Source of the DNA: Paraburkholderia phenazinium
Lineage (GTDB): Bacteria > Pseudomonadota > Gammaproteobacteria > Burkholderiales > Burkholderiaceae
Assembly (NCBI RefSeq): GCF_900142845.1
Contig: NZ_FSRU01000002.1
Span: forward strand, 1,364,001-1,428,000
DNA length: 64,000 bases
Reading direction: 5' to 3'
In this document: in pieces, positions 11,432-20,988 of the stretch
Position numbering within the stretch: the stretch's first letter is position 1
Layout of the letters: each line of letters starts with the position of its first letter
Program-made: the position numbers and the translations under genes
The notes under the pieces: model-generated
Databases searched by the model: none
Seen by the model: only the letters and a program-made list of their open reading frames with translations
What the model was told of the DNA's origin: nothing

Positions 11432-12238
11432 ATGACTCAACCGATTCCCAACGTCCTGACGATCGCCGGTTCCGACTCCGGCGGCGGCGCCGGCATTCAG
11501 GCCGACCTCAAGGCTTTCTCGGCGCTGGGCGCGTATGGCGCGAGCGTCATCACGGCGCTGACTGCGCAGAACACGCGCGGCGTCACGGCGATTCATACGC
11601 CCGATCCGGCGTTTATCGCGGCGCAACTCGACGCGGTGTTCGACGATATCCGCATCGACGCGGTGAAGATCGGCATGCTGGCCAACGCCCAGGTCGCACG
11701 GGCCGTCGCCGAGGCGCTGCGGCGTTATCGGCCGAAGCACGTCGTACTCGATACCGTGATGATTTCCAAGAGCAATCACGCGCTGCTCGCACCCGACGCG
11801 GTGGCCGTGGTGCGCGACGAGTTGCTGCCGCTCGCCGACCTGCTGACGCCGAATCTGCCGGAAGCGGCCGCGTTGCTGGGACGCTCGCCCGCCACCGACG
11901 AAGCCGGCATGATCGAGCAAGGCGAAGCGCTGCGGGCGCTCGGGGCACGCGCCGTGCTGATGAAAGGCGGCCACCTTAGCGCCGCCGACAGCCCCGACTG
12001 GCTGGTGCAGGACAGCGGCACGCTGCGCCTTTACGCTGCGCGTGTGCCGGTGAAGAACACGCATGGCACGGGCTGTACGTTGTCGTCGGCGATTGCAGCG
12101 CTGATTCCGCAGCGCGCGGATCTCGCGAGTGCGGTCGCCGATGCAAAGACTTATCTGACCGGCGCGCTGCAGGCGAGCGATCAACTCGACGTCGGTCAGG
12201 GCGTCGGTCCGGTGCATCATTTTTATCGGTGGTGGTGA
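11432..12238 (+). CDS. thiD: Hydroxymethylpyrimidine (phosphate) kinase
   Basis: This 268-residue ribokinase-family enzyme phosphorylates HMP and HMP-P in thiamine pyrophosphate synthesis. The N-terminus NVLTIAGSDSGGGAGIQADL is diagnostic, as is the anion-hole motif KNTHGTGCTLSSAIAAL near residue 215. The frame opens earlier (11378), but the ATG at 11432 gives the family start. It stands apart from other thiamine genes here, 102 bases after lplT on the same strand. Confidence 0.93.
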   Translation: MTQPIPNVLTIAGSDSGGGAGIQADLKAFSALGAYGASVITALTAQNTRGVTAIHTPDPAFIAAQLDAVFDDIRIDAVKIGMLANAQVARAVAEALRRYRPKHVVLDTVMISKSNHALLAPDAVAVVRDELLPLADLLTPNLPEAAALLGRSPATDEAGMIEQGEALRALGARAVLMKGGHLSAADSPDWLVQDSGTLRLYAARVPVKNTHGTGCTLSSAIAALIPQRADLASAVADAKTYLTGALQASDQLDVGQGVGPVHHFYRWW

Positions 12239-12304
12239 GGCGCGTGGCGGCGTGAGTGGTAGCGCGCGGGGTGGCGCGCCTCGTCACCGCAGCGCCGGTT
12301 GCGC

Positions 12305-13282
12305 TCACTGACGCGCAAATGCCCGCGCCTTTTGCGGCCAGTCGTCCGGCACGATAAAGCCGCGCGAACGCTCGACCCAGCGGCCCGCATCGTCGAGATG
12401 GAAAGCCGCCACCATCGTCGGGCCGTTCTGATGGGCGACACGTTCGCTCAAAGCACTGGCTTCGACGAATGCGATGCCCGCCGCTTCCGCCGTCCCTGGC
12501 TCATGCCGGCGCGGCGCCAGCCACTCGAGCCGCGGCAACACCCGCCATGCTTGGGCATGGTCGGCCGCAAAAGCCGGCCAATCCGTGCGAGTGGCCCACC
12601 AGCCGCGCGCATGCGCCGGATCGAGTTCGATGGGATCGCTTGTCGTCTCGCCGTGCGGGTAAAACAGCCAGCCCTTGATGAACATCTGCGGTTCCCACGG
12701 CCCCACATGTCCGAGCGAGGCGAACTCCTCGCGCGCGCTGAGCGGCAACTGATGATCGAGCACGTGAGTGAGCTTCAGATCGAAGCGGTCCTGCAGATTG
12801 GGCCCGACGTAATCGGCCAGTTGCGCCCGTCCATCCCCGGCGTGCAGATAGCACTTGACCGCCAATTCCCAGTGCAACCGTCGCCCCGCCTGCGTCTGCA
12901 CCAGAAAATCGCACTCGCCCAAGGTCAGACCGGCGCGCCGCAGCGGCACGTTCGCGGCAACCAGGCGGGCCGTCGGCCCATGCTGCAGAAACCACCCGAG
13001 CAGGCATTCCGCGTATCGGCCAAGACGCGTCACGCGCGCCGCCGCGAGGTCGCTGTGCAGCGCGCCCGGGTCGGCGTCGAGCGCGTGCAGCCACTCGAGC
13101 GTGGCGGCTACCTCGTCCGCCGTTTCGAACGCACTCGCCAGCATCCCGACCGGTGGTTGCGCACGCAACAGGTCGGCACTGAACAGCAACCACGCGAGAT
13201 CGCGCACCGCGGGCTCGCGCAGCGCATCCCAGTGTGCCGTGGGCACAGCGGCCGGAAGCGCTGCGGCCCCAGGCGTATCCAT
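12305..13282 (-). CDS. DUF1853 family protein
   Basis: This 325-residue uncharacterised protein has no signal or membrane segments. The central block is the hallmark of DUF1853: GECDFLVQT, then HWELAVKCYL about nine residues later, followed by LADYVGPNLQDRFDLKL and the tail PQMFIKGWLFYP. The D then ExxxK spacing recalls a PD-(D/E)XK nuclease core, which is inference only. The ATG at 13282 overlaps the TGA of the uracil-DNA glycosylase gene by one base (TGATG), so it is translationally coupled. This is the last gene of the tsaB-rimI-udg-DUF1853 operon. Confidence 0.8.
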   Translation of the reverse strand: MDTPGAAALPAAVPTAHWDALREPAVRDLAWLLFSADLLRAQPPVGMLASAFETADEVAATLEWLHALDADPGALHSDLAAARVTRLGRYAECLLGWFLQHGPTARLVAANVPLRRAGLTLGECDFLVQTQAGRRLHWELAVKCYLHAGDGRAQLADYVGPNLQDRFDLKLTHVLDHQLPLSAREEFASLGHVGPWEPQMFIKGWLFYPHGETTSDPIELDPAHARGWWATRTDWPAFAADHAQAWRVLPRLEWLAPRRHEPGTAEAAGIAFVEASALSERVAHQNGPTMVAAFHLDDAGRWVERSRGFIVPDDWPQKARAFARQ

Positions 13283-14337
13283 CAGCCGGCCGCCGCTTCG
13301 GTCCCGGCCGCCTTCAGCCAGGTATCGCGGGCGAGGCACAGATCGGTCCACGCCTTCGCCTTGTCGGGCAAGCTGCGCAGCAGATAGGCCGGGTGATACG
13401 TGACGATGACGGGCACGCCCTCATACGCGTGGACGCGGCCGCGCAGCGACGAAATGCTTGCGTCGGTCTTCAGCAGGCTCTGCGCGGCGAAACGGCCCAG
13501 CGCGACGATCAGCTTCGGCTTGACGAGCGCGACCTGGCGCTGCAAATACGGCTCGCAGCGCGCGACTTCGTCCGGTTCGGGATTGCGATTGCCGGGCGGA
13601 CGGCACTTGATCACGTTGGCGATGTAGACGTTGGTGTCGCGCGCGAGCGTGAGCGAACGCAGCATGTTGTCGAGCAGCTTGCCGGCCTGGCCGACGAACG
13701 GTTCGCCCAGGCGGTCTTCGTTTTCGCCGGGGGCTTCGCCGATCAGCATCCAGTCGGCGTTGCGGTCGCCCACGCCGAACACCGTGTTGGTGCGCTTCTC
13801 GCACAGGCGGCAGCGCTCGCAGGCGGCCACGCGTTCGGCGAGGGCATCCCAGTCGAGGGTCTGCAGCGCGGGTTCGGTGCGTTCCGCGCGTTCGGCCGGA
13901 ACGATGCTCGCTTCCGACGGCGGCTGGGACGGGAGGTCGTCGAACCACGCGAAATCGTCGTCGGGTGGCGGCGAGGAAGCGGAGGGTTCAGCAGGGGCTG
14001 GGCGGGTTGGCTGCGTGGGCCGTGCGGCAGCCCGATCGACCGGCGCGGCGAACTCGCGCGCTTCCTCGGCGCGTGCAGCGGGCGCGCGGGCGCCCTGCTC
14101 GAAGGCGTCTTCGCGCCGCCCCGTTGCGGGGCGAGCTTGACCCGCGTCATGTGCAGATCCCTGCCCCAAGCCCTGCACAGGCGCCGTGCCCTCGGCACGC
14201 ACCGCAGCGCCATCAGGAACAGCCTCGAGCGCCACGGCCGCTTCCTCAGCGGCGCCGGCGTTCGCCTGCCCCATGCCGCGCCTCACCCACATCGGCGCGA
14301 GGCCGAGTTCTTCCAATGCAGATTCATGCAGCGCCAT
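13282..14337 (-). CDS. Uracil-DNA glycosylase, family 4 (Fe-S type)
   Basis: This 351-residue protein removes uracil from DNA. The catalytic domain occupies roughly residues 150-351. It has motif 1 GEAPGENED, Cys-X2-Cys in ACERCRLCEK, two further cysteines in NVIKCRPPGNRNPEP and ARCEPYLQ (the four 4Fe-4S ligands of this family), and the C-terminal motif TYHPAYLLR. About 150 N-terminal residues form a long Ala/Pro/Glu-rich, apparently disordered extension. The ATG at 14337 is preferred over a TTG at 14355. The start overlaps the end of rimI by 14 bases and the stop overlaps the DUF1853 start. Confidence 0.92.
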   Translation of the reverse strand: MALHESALEELGLAPMWVRRGMGQANAGAAEEAAVALEAVPDGAAVRAEGTAPVQGLGQGSAHDAGQARPATGRREDAFEQGARAPAARAEEAREFAAPVDRAAARPTQPTRPAPAEPSASSPPPDDDFAWFDDLPSQPPSEASIVPAERAERTEPALQTLDWDALAERVAACERCRLCEKRTNTVFGVGDRNADWMLIGEAPGENEDRLGEPFVGQAGKLLDNMLRSLTLARDTNVYIANVIKCRPPGNRNPEPDEVARCEPYLQRQVALVKPKLIVALGRFAAQSLLKTDASISSLRGRVHAYEGVPVIVTYHPAYLLRSLPDKAKAWTDLCLARDTWLKAAGTEAAAG

Positions 14338-14818
14338 CTGCGCCCTCCCTGACAAACGAAAAACGCATCACGATGGCGTCCTCCCGGCTGCGATGTCGCG
14401 CCGGATAGTAGTTCTTGCGACGGCCGATCGAAGCAAAGCCGAAGCGTTCATAAAGCCGGATGGCCCGTTGGTTCGACGGCCGCACTTCGAGCAGCAGTCC
14501 GTCGAGTTTCTCGTTGCGCGTGATGCGCACCGCTTCGCGCAGCAGCGACAGGCCAGCGCCCGCGCCCTGCGCGGCGGGCGCCACGCACAGATTCAGCAGA
14601 TGCATCTCGTCGACCACCGGCATCAGCACGCAGTAGCCGATCAAGGTGCCGGTGACATGGCGCAGGCAGATGCCGAAATAGCCGTTACGCAGCGAGTCTT
14701 CGAAATTGCCGCGGCTCCACGGAAACTCATAGGCCGCTTTTTCGATGATGGCGACCTCGTCGAGGTCACCTTCGGTCATTGGCGACATGTAGCGGTCCGC
14801 CAGCAACACTCCGCTCAT
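14324..14818 (-). CDS. rimI: Ribosomal protein S18 alanine N-acetyltransferase
   Basis: This 164-residue GNAT acetyltransferase is expected to acetylate the N-terminal alanine of ribosomal protein S18. The acetyl-CoA site is seen in LCVAPAAQGAGAGLSLLREA. The RimI-typical RPSNQRAIRLYERFGF and RRKNYYP segments follow. The ATG at 14818 overlaps the TGA of tsaB (ATGA), which fixes the start although the frame is open much further upstream. Its tail overlaps the udg start by 14 bases. Confidence 0.91.
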   Translation of the reverse strand: MSGVLLADRYMSPMTEGDLDEVAIIEKAAYEFPWSRGNFEDSLRNGYFGICLRHVTGTLIGYCVLMPVVDEMHLLNLCVAPAAQGAGAGLSLLREAVRITRNEKLDGLLLEVRPSNQRAIRLYERFGFASIGRRKNYYPARHRSREDAIVMRFSFVREGADGAA

Positions 14819-15684
14819 CGTCCGCCCTCGCCTTGAGGTCCGGAGTGAGCCGCCGGCGCGGAGGCAGAGGCCGCTTCGCGGCCGGATGCGGGTTGCGCCG
14901 CCTGCTGCGCGCCCGGCACCTGTTCTGCCTTGGCGGCCTTCTCCGCCTTCCCGGCCATCCGTTCCGCCGTCGTCTGCGCCACCTTGTTGCGCACGTATTC
15001 GGGCGCCGCGAGCTCGGCCGGCACAGTACGCCCGGCGCGCAACGCGCGCAACGCCGCAAACGCGAGCGGCAGCGCATGCGGCAACGCTTCGCCGTCGATG
15101 GCCTGCGCCACCGCCCCGGCGGCGAGACGCGCGCCGAACGCGGCAGCGGCATTGCCCGCCAGCGTGAAGGGCGTGTCGGGCAAGGAGAGCTTGTCCGGCG
15201 CATCGAGCGAGGCCGGCTGGATCGTGCGCCATTCGCCTTCGGCTTCGTCCCACGCAAAGTCGGCCCAATAGACTTCGTCCATGCGGGCATCGAGCGCCGC
15301 CACGACGCGCTTGACCGACGGATCGCGCAGACGCGCGCTCTCGGCACAGGCGAGCAGCGTGCCGATCGGCACGACAGGACAGTTCAGGCCGAAGGCAAGC
15401 CCTTGCGCCACGCCCGTTGCAGTCCGCAGGCCGGTGAACGAGCCGGGACCCGCGCCGAACGCAATCGCGTCGCAATCGGCCAGCGCGAGGCCGGCTTCGT
15501 CGAACAGTTCGCGGATCGCGGGCAACAGGCGCGTGCTGGACACGGCGCCGGTCGCTTCGTGGCGTACCCAGACGCGCGGTTCTTCGGAGCCGGAGGCGCC
15601 CGCAGCGGCGGACGCAGCGGACAGGAGCGCGACCGAGCAGAATTCGGTCGACGTATCGAGAGCAAGCAGCACAGTTCGGGTCAT
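14815..15684 (-). CDS. tsaB: tRNA threonylcarbamoyladenosine biosynthesis protein TsaB
   Basis: This 289-residue ASKHA-fold protein partners TsaD in making t6A37 on ANN-decoding tRNAs. The N-terminus LLALDTSTEFCSVALL and the block AFGAGPGSFTGLRTATGVAQGLA are diagnostic. Relative to E. coli TsaB (231 aa) it carries an Ala/Lys/Pro-rich C-terminal extension of about 50 residues. The ATG at 15684 matches the family start; upstream in-frame sequence lacks homology. It is the first gene of a four-gene minus-strand operon with overlapping junctions. Confidence 0.9.
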   Translation of the reverse strand: MTRTVLLALDTSTEFCSVALLSAASAAAGASGSEEPRVWVRHEATGAVSSTRLLPAIRELFDEAGLALADCDAIAFGAGPGSFTGLRTATGVAQGLAFGLNCPVVPIGTLLACAESARLRDPSVKRVVAALDARMDEVYWADFAWDEAEGEWRTIQPASLDAPDKLSLPDTPFTLAGNAAAAFGARLAAGAVAQAIDGEALPHALPLAFAALRALRAGRTVPAELAAPEYVRNKVAQTTAERMAGKAEKAAKAEQVPGAQQAAQPASGREAASASAPAAHSGPQGEGGR

Positions 15685-15889
15685 GGCCGCTATTGTAATG
15701 CGACGCCCCGCCTTGCCGGACACGTGCGGCGCGACTGGAGGTGGGGGGTGCTGCTCAAAGCCCATTAAAGTCTCCCCAAAACCCTTCGAAGCCCTTCAAA
15801 GCCACCTCAAACCGCCCCGCACCGCCCCGCTCCCCGCGCCGTTTGGAAGAATCGTTCGAGCCTGGTTCGACCCGTCCGTCGATCGCGCT

Positions 15890-15898
15890 TGATATGAT
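15890..15898 (+). promoter_or_regulatory. Extended -10 promoter element for the ACBP gene
   Basis: TGATATGAT at 15890-15898 (TGn plus TATGAT) lies 34 bases before the ACBP start codon. The -35 region is weak, as is common for extended -10 promoters. Confidence 0.5.
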
Positions 15899-15932
15899 CG
15901 ACAACCCATCTTGAATTCGCCACGGAGAAAAC

Positions 15933-16202
15933 ATGAGCGACGTCGACGCGCAATTCGCGAAAGCCCACGAAGAGGTCCAACAACTGCCGGAACGCCCGGG
16001 CAACCTGACGCTGCTACGCCTGTACGCGCTCTACAAGCAGGCCACCAAGGGCGACGTGCACGGCGACAAGCCCGGCTTCACCGACATCGTCGGCAAGTAC
16101 AAGTACGATGCCTGGGCAGCGCTGAAAGGCACCGCGCAGGACGCCGCCAAGCAGCAATACGTCGAATTGGTCGAATCGCTGAAAAGCGGCGCTTCGGCCT
16201 AA
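15933..16202 (+). CDS. Acyl-CoA-binding protein
   Basis: This 89-residue four-helix acyl-CoA-binding domain protein (ACBP/diazepam-binding-inhibitor type) is predicted to sequester and carry medium- and long-chain acyl-CoA esters in the cytoplasm. Diagnostic segments are LRLYALYKQATKGDVHGDKPG and FTDIVGKYKYDAWAALKGT, including the tyrosine and lysine that bind CoA in eukaryotic members. The length equals the single-domain family. GGAGAAAAC directly precedes the ATG. The family is common in eukaryotes and scattered among bacteria. Confidence 0.92.
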   Translation: MSDVDAQFAKAHEEVQQLPERPGNLTLLRLYALYKQATKGDVHGDKPGFTDIVGKYKYDAWAALKGTAQDAAKQQYVELVESLKSGASA

Positions 16203-16618
16203 GTCCGGCGCACAAACAAGCGGACATCAGCCCTTTCCTTCACGGAAATGTCTTAATTGTGGCGCGGTGCAGCAAAACCCTATACAATGCTGCCTGCGCT
16301 TCACTGCTTTGCCCGGCTTTCTTCCAGCGGCCTTTGCGGCGCAGCGCCTCGTAGCGTTTTGCTCCAATCCAGTTTAGAACCTGTCCCCTCCTGCCTAGCC
16401 CCCTACGGGCGATCATGTACCAGGCTGGCGGCACGCCGTGTTGGCATGTCGCAACCGATACAGCTTCTAACGAAAAGCTCGCCTTGATTGTCGCGAGCTG
16501 CCCCCGTTTTTCGATTTGCTCGCTGCTTCTTTGCTCGCTGAATCCGACGACTTGGGTATGCCGATTGGCGCCGACGTATTTATTCCGTGCATCACCCAGG
16601 ATCGTTTCAAGGATTCTC
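16203..16618 (+). promoter_or_regulatory. Long leader and promoter region of the DEAD-box helicase gene
   Basis: This 416-base stretch has no convincing gene; the helicase frame happens to be open back to 16415. A candidate sigma-70 promoter is TTGTGG (16257-16262) with TATACA (16281-16286), spacing 18. It would give a 5' untranslated leader of about 325 bases before the ATG at 16619. Long structured leaders are known for cold-inducible RNA helicases, so post-transcriptional autoregulation is possible but unproven. Confidence 0.4.
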
Positions 16619-18247
16619 ATGACTTCGAGCAATACCCCCAGCAGCCCGTTGAACGCCATCGCCGACCAGGCACTCGGTCTCATCGACACCGACGCAGCAC
16701 CCGCGCAAGCCGCAGCCGTTGCTGCAGCGCCGGAAACCGTCGCAGTTGTCGCCGAGGCACCGGCCGGTCCGTCGTTCGCGTCGCTCGGTCTGTCACCGGA
16801 TGTCGTCTCCGCGCTGACCGCCGCTGGCTACCAGACTCCGACTCCGGTTCAGCAACGCGCCATCCCCGCCGGCATCGCCGGTCGCGATCTGATGGTCTCC
16901 AGCCCGACCGGTTCGGGCAAGACCGCCGCGTTCATGCTGCCCGCCATCGAGCGTTTCTCGCAACTGCAAAAGGCGCAAGCCAGCCAGCCGCGCGAGCCGC
17001 GTCCGGCTGATGGCGCCCGCACGCGCCGTCCGCAACCGGTTGCCCGTCCGACCATGCTGGTTCTGACGCCGACCCGCGAACTCGCCATGCAGGTCACCAC
17101 CGCCGCCGCCACGTACGGCAAGCACCTCAAGCGCCTGCGCACCGTCAGCATTCTCGGTGGCGTCGCTTACGGTCAACAGCTGATGCTGCTGGCCAAGAAC
17201 CCGGAAATCCTGGTGGCAACGCCGGGCCGTCTGATCGACCATCTGGAACGCGGCCGTATCGACCTGTCGCAATTGCAGATCCTCGTGCTCGACGAAGCCG
17301 ACCGCATGCTGGACATGGGCTTCATCGAAGACATCGAAACGATCGTCGCCGCTACGCCGGCCACGCGTCAAACGATGCTGTTCTCGGCCACGCTCGACGG
17401 CAAGATCAGCTCGCTGACCGGCCGTCTGCTGAAGGATCCGGAACGTATCGAGATCGTCCAGCGCATGGAGCAGCGCACCAACATCGCGCAAACCGTCCAC
17501 TACGTCGACGACCGCGATCACAAGGACCGTCTGCTCGACCATCTGCTGCGCGACTCCGGCCTCGACCAGGCTATCGTGTTCACCGCAACCAAGATGGACG
17601 CCGACCAACTGGCTGGCCGTCTGGCCGACGCCGGTTTCGAATCGGCCGCCCTGCACGGCGACCTGCCGCAAGGTGCGCGTAACCGCACCATCAAGGCCCT
17701 GCGCGAGCGCCGTGTGCGCGTGCTGGTCGCCACGGACGTCGCCGCTCGCGGTATCGACATCCCGGGCATCACGCACGTGTTCAACTATGACCTGCCGAAG
17801 TTCGCGGAAGACTACGTGCACCGTATCGGCCGTACCGGCCGTGCTGGCCGCTCGGGTATCGCCGTGAGCCTCGTGCATCACGCCGAACAAGGCGCGCTCA
17901 AGCGCATCGAGCGTTTCGTGCGTACGCCCCTGCCGGTCAATGTCGTCGAAGGTTTTGAGCCGCGCAAGTCGGCTCCGTCGGGCAATGGCCGTCCTGGCTT
18001 TGGCGGCCGTGGCCGTCCGGGCGGTGGCAATGGCGGCGCTGGCCGTCGCTTCGGCAGCGGCAGCGGTGCCGGCAAGCCGGCCGGTAACGGCGGCGGCGCT
18101 CGCAGCGGTAGCGGCGGCGGCAATGGCGGCAGCTGGGCCGGCAAGTCGGCTGGCGGCGGTTCGCGTGAAGGCTACGGCGGCTCGCGTGACGGCGGCTACG
18201 GCGCACGCCGCAGCGACGGTCCGCGTACGGCGCGTCGCGGCAGCTAA
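16619..18247 (+). CDS. rhlE: DEAD-box ATP-dependent RNA helicase, RhlE-like
   Basis: This 542-residue RNA helicase has all superfamily 2 motifs: Q motif around 71-79 (YQTPTPVQQ), Walker A SPTGSGKT (95-102), PTRELAMQV, TPGRLIDHL, DEAD in VLDEADRMLDMGF, SAT in LFSATL, ATDVAARGIDIPG and HRIGRTGRAGRSG. A low-complexity Gly/Arg/Ser tail of about 90 residues follows from near residue 450. An insert of about 30 residues (PRPADGARTRRPQPVARP) lies between motifs I and Ia. The ATG at 16619 is chosen because homology starts soon after it. RhlE-type proteins act in ribosome assembly and mRNA decay. Confidence 0.88.
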   Translation: MTSSNTPSSPLNAIADQALGLIDTDAAPAQAAAVAAAPETVAVVAEAPAGPSFASLGLSPDVVSALTAAGYQTPTPVQQRAIPAGIAGRDLMVSSPTGSGKTAAFMLPAIERFSQLQKAQASQPREPRPADGARTRRPQPVARPTMLVLTPTRELAMQVTTAAATYGKHLKRLRTVSILGGVAYGQQLMLLAKNPEILVATPGRLIDHLERGRIDLSQLQILVLDEADRMLDMGFIEDIETIVAATPATRQTMLFSATLDGKISSLTGRLLKDPERIEIVQRMEQRTNIAQTVHYVDDRDHKDRLLDHLLRDSGLDQAIVFTATKMDADQLAGRLADAGFESAALHGDLPQGARNRTIKALRERRVRVLVATDVAARGIDIPGITHVFNYDLPKFAEDYVHRIGRTGRAGRSGIAVSLVHHAEQGALKRIERFVRTPLPVNVVEGFEPRKSAPSGNGRPGFGGRGRPGGGNGGAGRRFGSGSGAGKPAGNGGGARSGSGGGNGGSWAGKSAGGGSREGYGGSRDGGYGARRSDGPRTARRGS

Positions 18248-18365
18248 GCGGCCAGGGTTGGGGTGGCACAACGCCCTGCGCGGCGGTCCTCAGGACCCTG
18301 TGCAGGACCTGTTGCCAGACCCGCTGAAAACGGCCACGGGCGGCCCTCGCCACCCGAACGTCAGA

Positions 18366-18397
18366 AGAAACCGGTGCTCATGCGCCGGTTTTTTTTC
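18366..18397 (+). terminator. Rho-independent terminator after the helicase gene
   Basis: The stem AAACCGGTGC / GCGCCGGTTT with loop TCAT is followed by a run of eight T. It lies about 120 bases after the helicase stop codon. Confidence 0.85.
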
Positions 18398-18710
18398 GTC
18401 CGCACGGTGGTCGCCTACGATATTTCACGATGTGGAAAATTTTTTTGCCTCGTAAAAAATCGTGCTGCGTGGCACAACAAGGGCTATTGCAGCAGGGGAA
18501 ACAGCATTTCTCAATGCGAAACAACGTCATTAAACCACTGATTTATAACAACTAAAAATCTCACACAAAGCGTGACACGCGTCTATTGCACGCGCTTCGA
18601 TTTGCCTAGACTCTTATATAAGACTTCACGAAACGAAACGCCCCCACGGCACAGCGCTTCGCGAAGACAGGATTCACCGATCCACTATCCAGGCAATCAA
18701 GGAGCACACC
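18398..18710 (+). promoter_or_regulatory. AT-rich upstream region of aceA
   Basis: About 310 bases without a gene are clearly AT-richer than their surroundings, with A/T runs at 18433-18460 and 18540-18565 and a TATATAA at about 18615. This is probably the aceA promoter and regulator-binding region. TTGCAC (18586-18591) and TTATAT (18614-18619) are the only hexamer-like pair, but the spacing of 22 is poor, so no promoter is asserted. A GGAG ribosome-binding site lies at about 18700. Confidence 0.4.
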
Positions 18711-20018
<1,308 letters not shown>

Positions 20019-20382
20019 GAGGCGTTGCCGCGGCGTCGAAGCGACGTTGCGGCGCCCTCGAAGGCAGGTTGAGATACCTCGCAGCAGCCTGAAAGAACGC
20101 GCAAGCGGATCGATGGAAGGACAGACGGGAAGCGGCCCCGCCAGAGGGCCGCGATCAGGGAGGAGACAGTCAAGCCGGAGAAGGTCTGCAAAGTGGGCTC
20201 ACAAGGTCCCAGGACAGACCCAAGCGGACTGGAATCTGAGAGAGAAGCAAGCGGCACAGGGCACGTGCCGGGATGGGTCAATACGTGCCCACACACGCCT
20301 TTACGTGTCGTTAAGTGTCGTTAGGCAGGACCCGCGCCGGCTTCACCGCCGGCGCGTTTTATTGCGCCGTCGTACACCCGTC
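20019..20382. other. Intergenic region between aceA and usp
   Basis: The region is a convergent intergenic of 364 bases. It shows no credible gene. It holds a tandem 10-base repeat (GTGTCGTTA at 20305-20313 and 20315-20323) directly before a strong terminator hairpin (20333-20362). Confidence 0.6.
20333..20362. terminator. Hairpin terminator between aceA and usp
   Basis: A perfect nine-base stem CGCGCCGGC / GCCGGCGCG with loop TTCACC is followed by TTTTATT on the plus strand. It probably ends the aceA transcript. Confidence 0.8.
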
Positions 20383-20817
20383 TCAGCGGTACACGATCAC
20401 CGGAATCTTCGTATGCGTGAGCACCCGCTGCGTCTCGCTGCCGATCAGCAGGCTGCCGAGTCCGCGGCGTCCGTGCGAGGCCATGAAGATCACATCGCAC
20501 GCGCCCTTCTCGGCCGCCTCGATGATGCCGAGGTACGGCGAAGGATGCACGCTGGTGCGGCTCGTGACGATTACGCCGACGTGGCGTCCGGCCCGCTCGA
20601 CCTCCTGCAGATGCACGCGCGCCTCGCGCTCGCTGCGCTCCAGAAAGTCGCCCGGCGGCTCGATCACCACTTCGGAGAACGGCGAGTAGGGATATTGCGG
20701 CAGGCACGCGTAAGCCGTGACGCGCGCGCCTACGGCCTGGGCGAGATCGATTGCGCCTTCGATCGCTTTGCGTGACAGATCTGAACCATCGGTCGGAACC
20801 AGGATGTGCTTGAACAC
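20383..20817 (-). CDS. Universal stress protein, UspA family
   Basis: This 144-residue single-domain protein begins MFKHILVPTDGSDLSRKA, typical of the Usp fold. It ends with the nucleotide-binding-like segment ASHGRRGLGSLLIGSETQRVL followed by KIPVIVYR. The latter resembles ATP-binding Usp members. The start is GTG at 20817, fixed by GGAGG five bases upstream; longer in-frame starts lack homology. It lies 171 bases downstream of the LysR gene on the same strand. Confidence 0.9.
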   Translation of the reverse strand: MFKHILVPTDGSDLSRKAIEGAIDLAQAVGARVTAYACLPQYPYSPFSEVVIEPPGDFLERSEREARVHLQEVERAGRHVGVIVTSRTSVHPSPYLGIIEAAEKGACDVIFMASHGRRGLGSLLIGSETQRVLTHTKIPVIVYR

Positions 20818-20988
20818 GGTGCCTCCGTCGTCGTCTGCTGCGGCCGGACCCGGCAAGGCGAAGAGCGCTGCCACGGCAGGCGCCAGGCGGGTCCCTCAAT
20901 CGATTGTAGTGCGCCTGAACGGACGCAGCGCCCGCGTGCGGGTCTGTCCGCATATCGGAAACCCGCGCGGCGGCGCCGTGCGCCGCCC

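Noticed and set aside
18471..18491. A sigma-54-like TGGCAC ... TTGC upstream of aceA
   Set aside because: The GG to GC spacing is about 16 instead of the required 10.
20305..20323. Tandem GTGTCGTTA repeat as a regulator site
   Set aside because: Only two copies, next to a terminator between convergent genes where an operator is unlikely.
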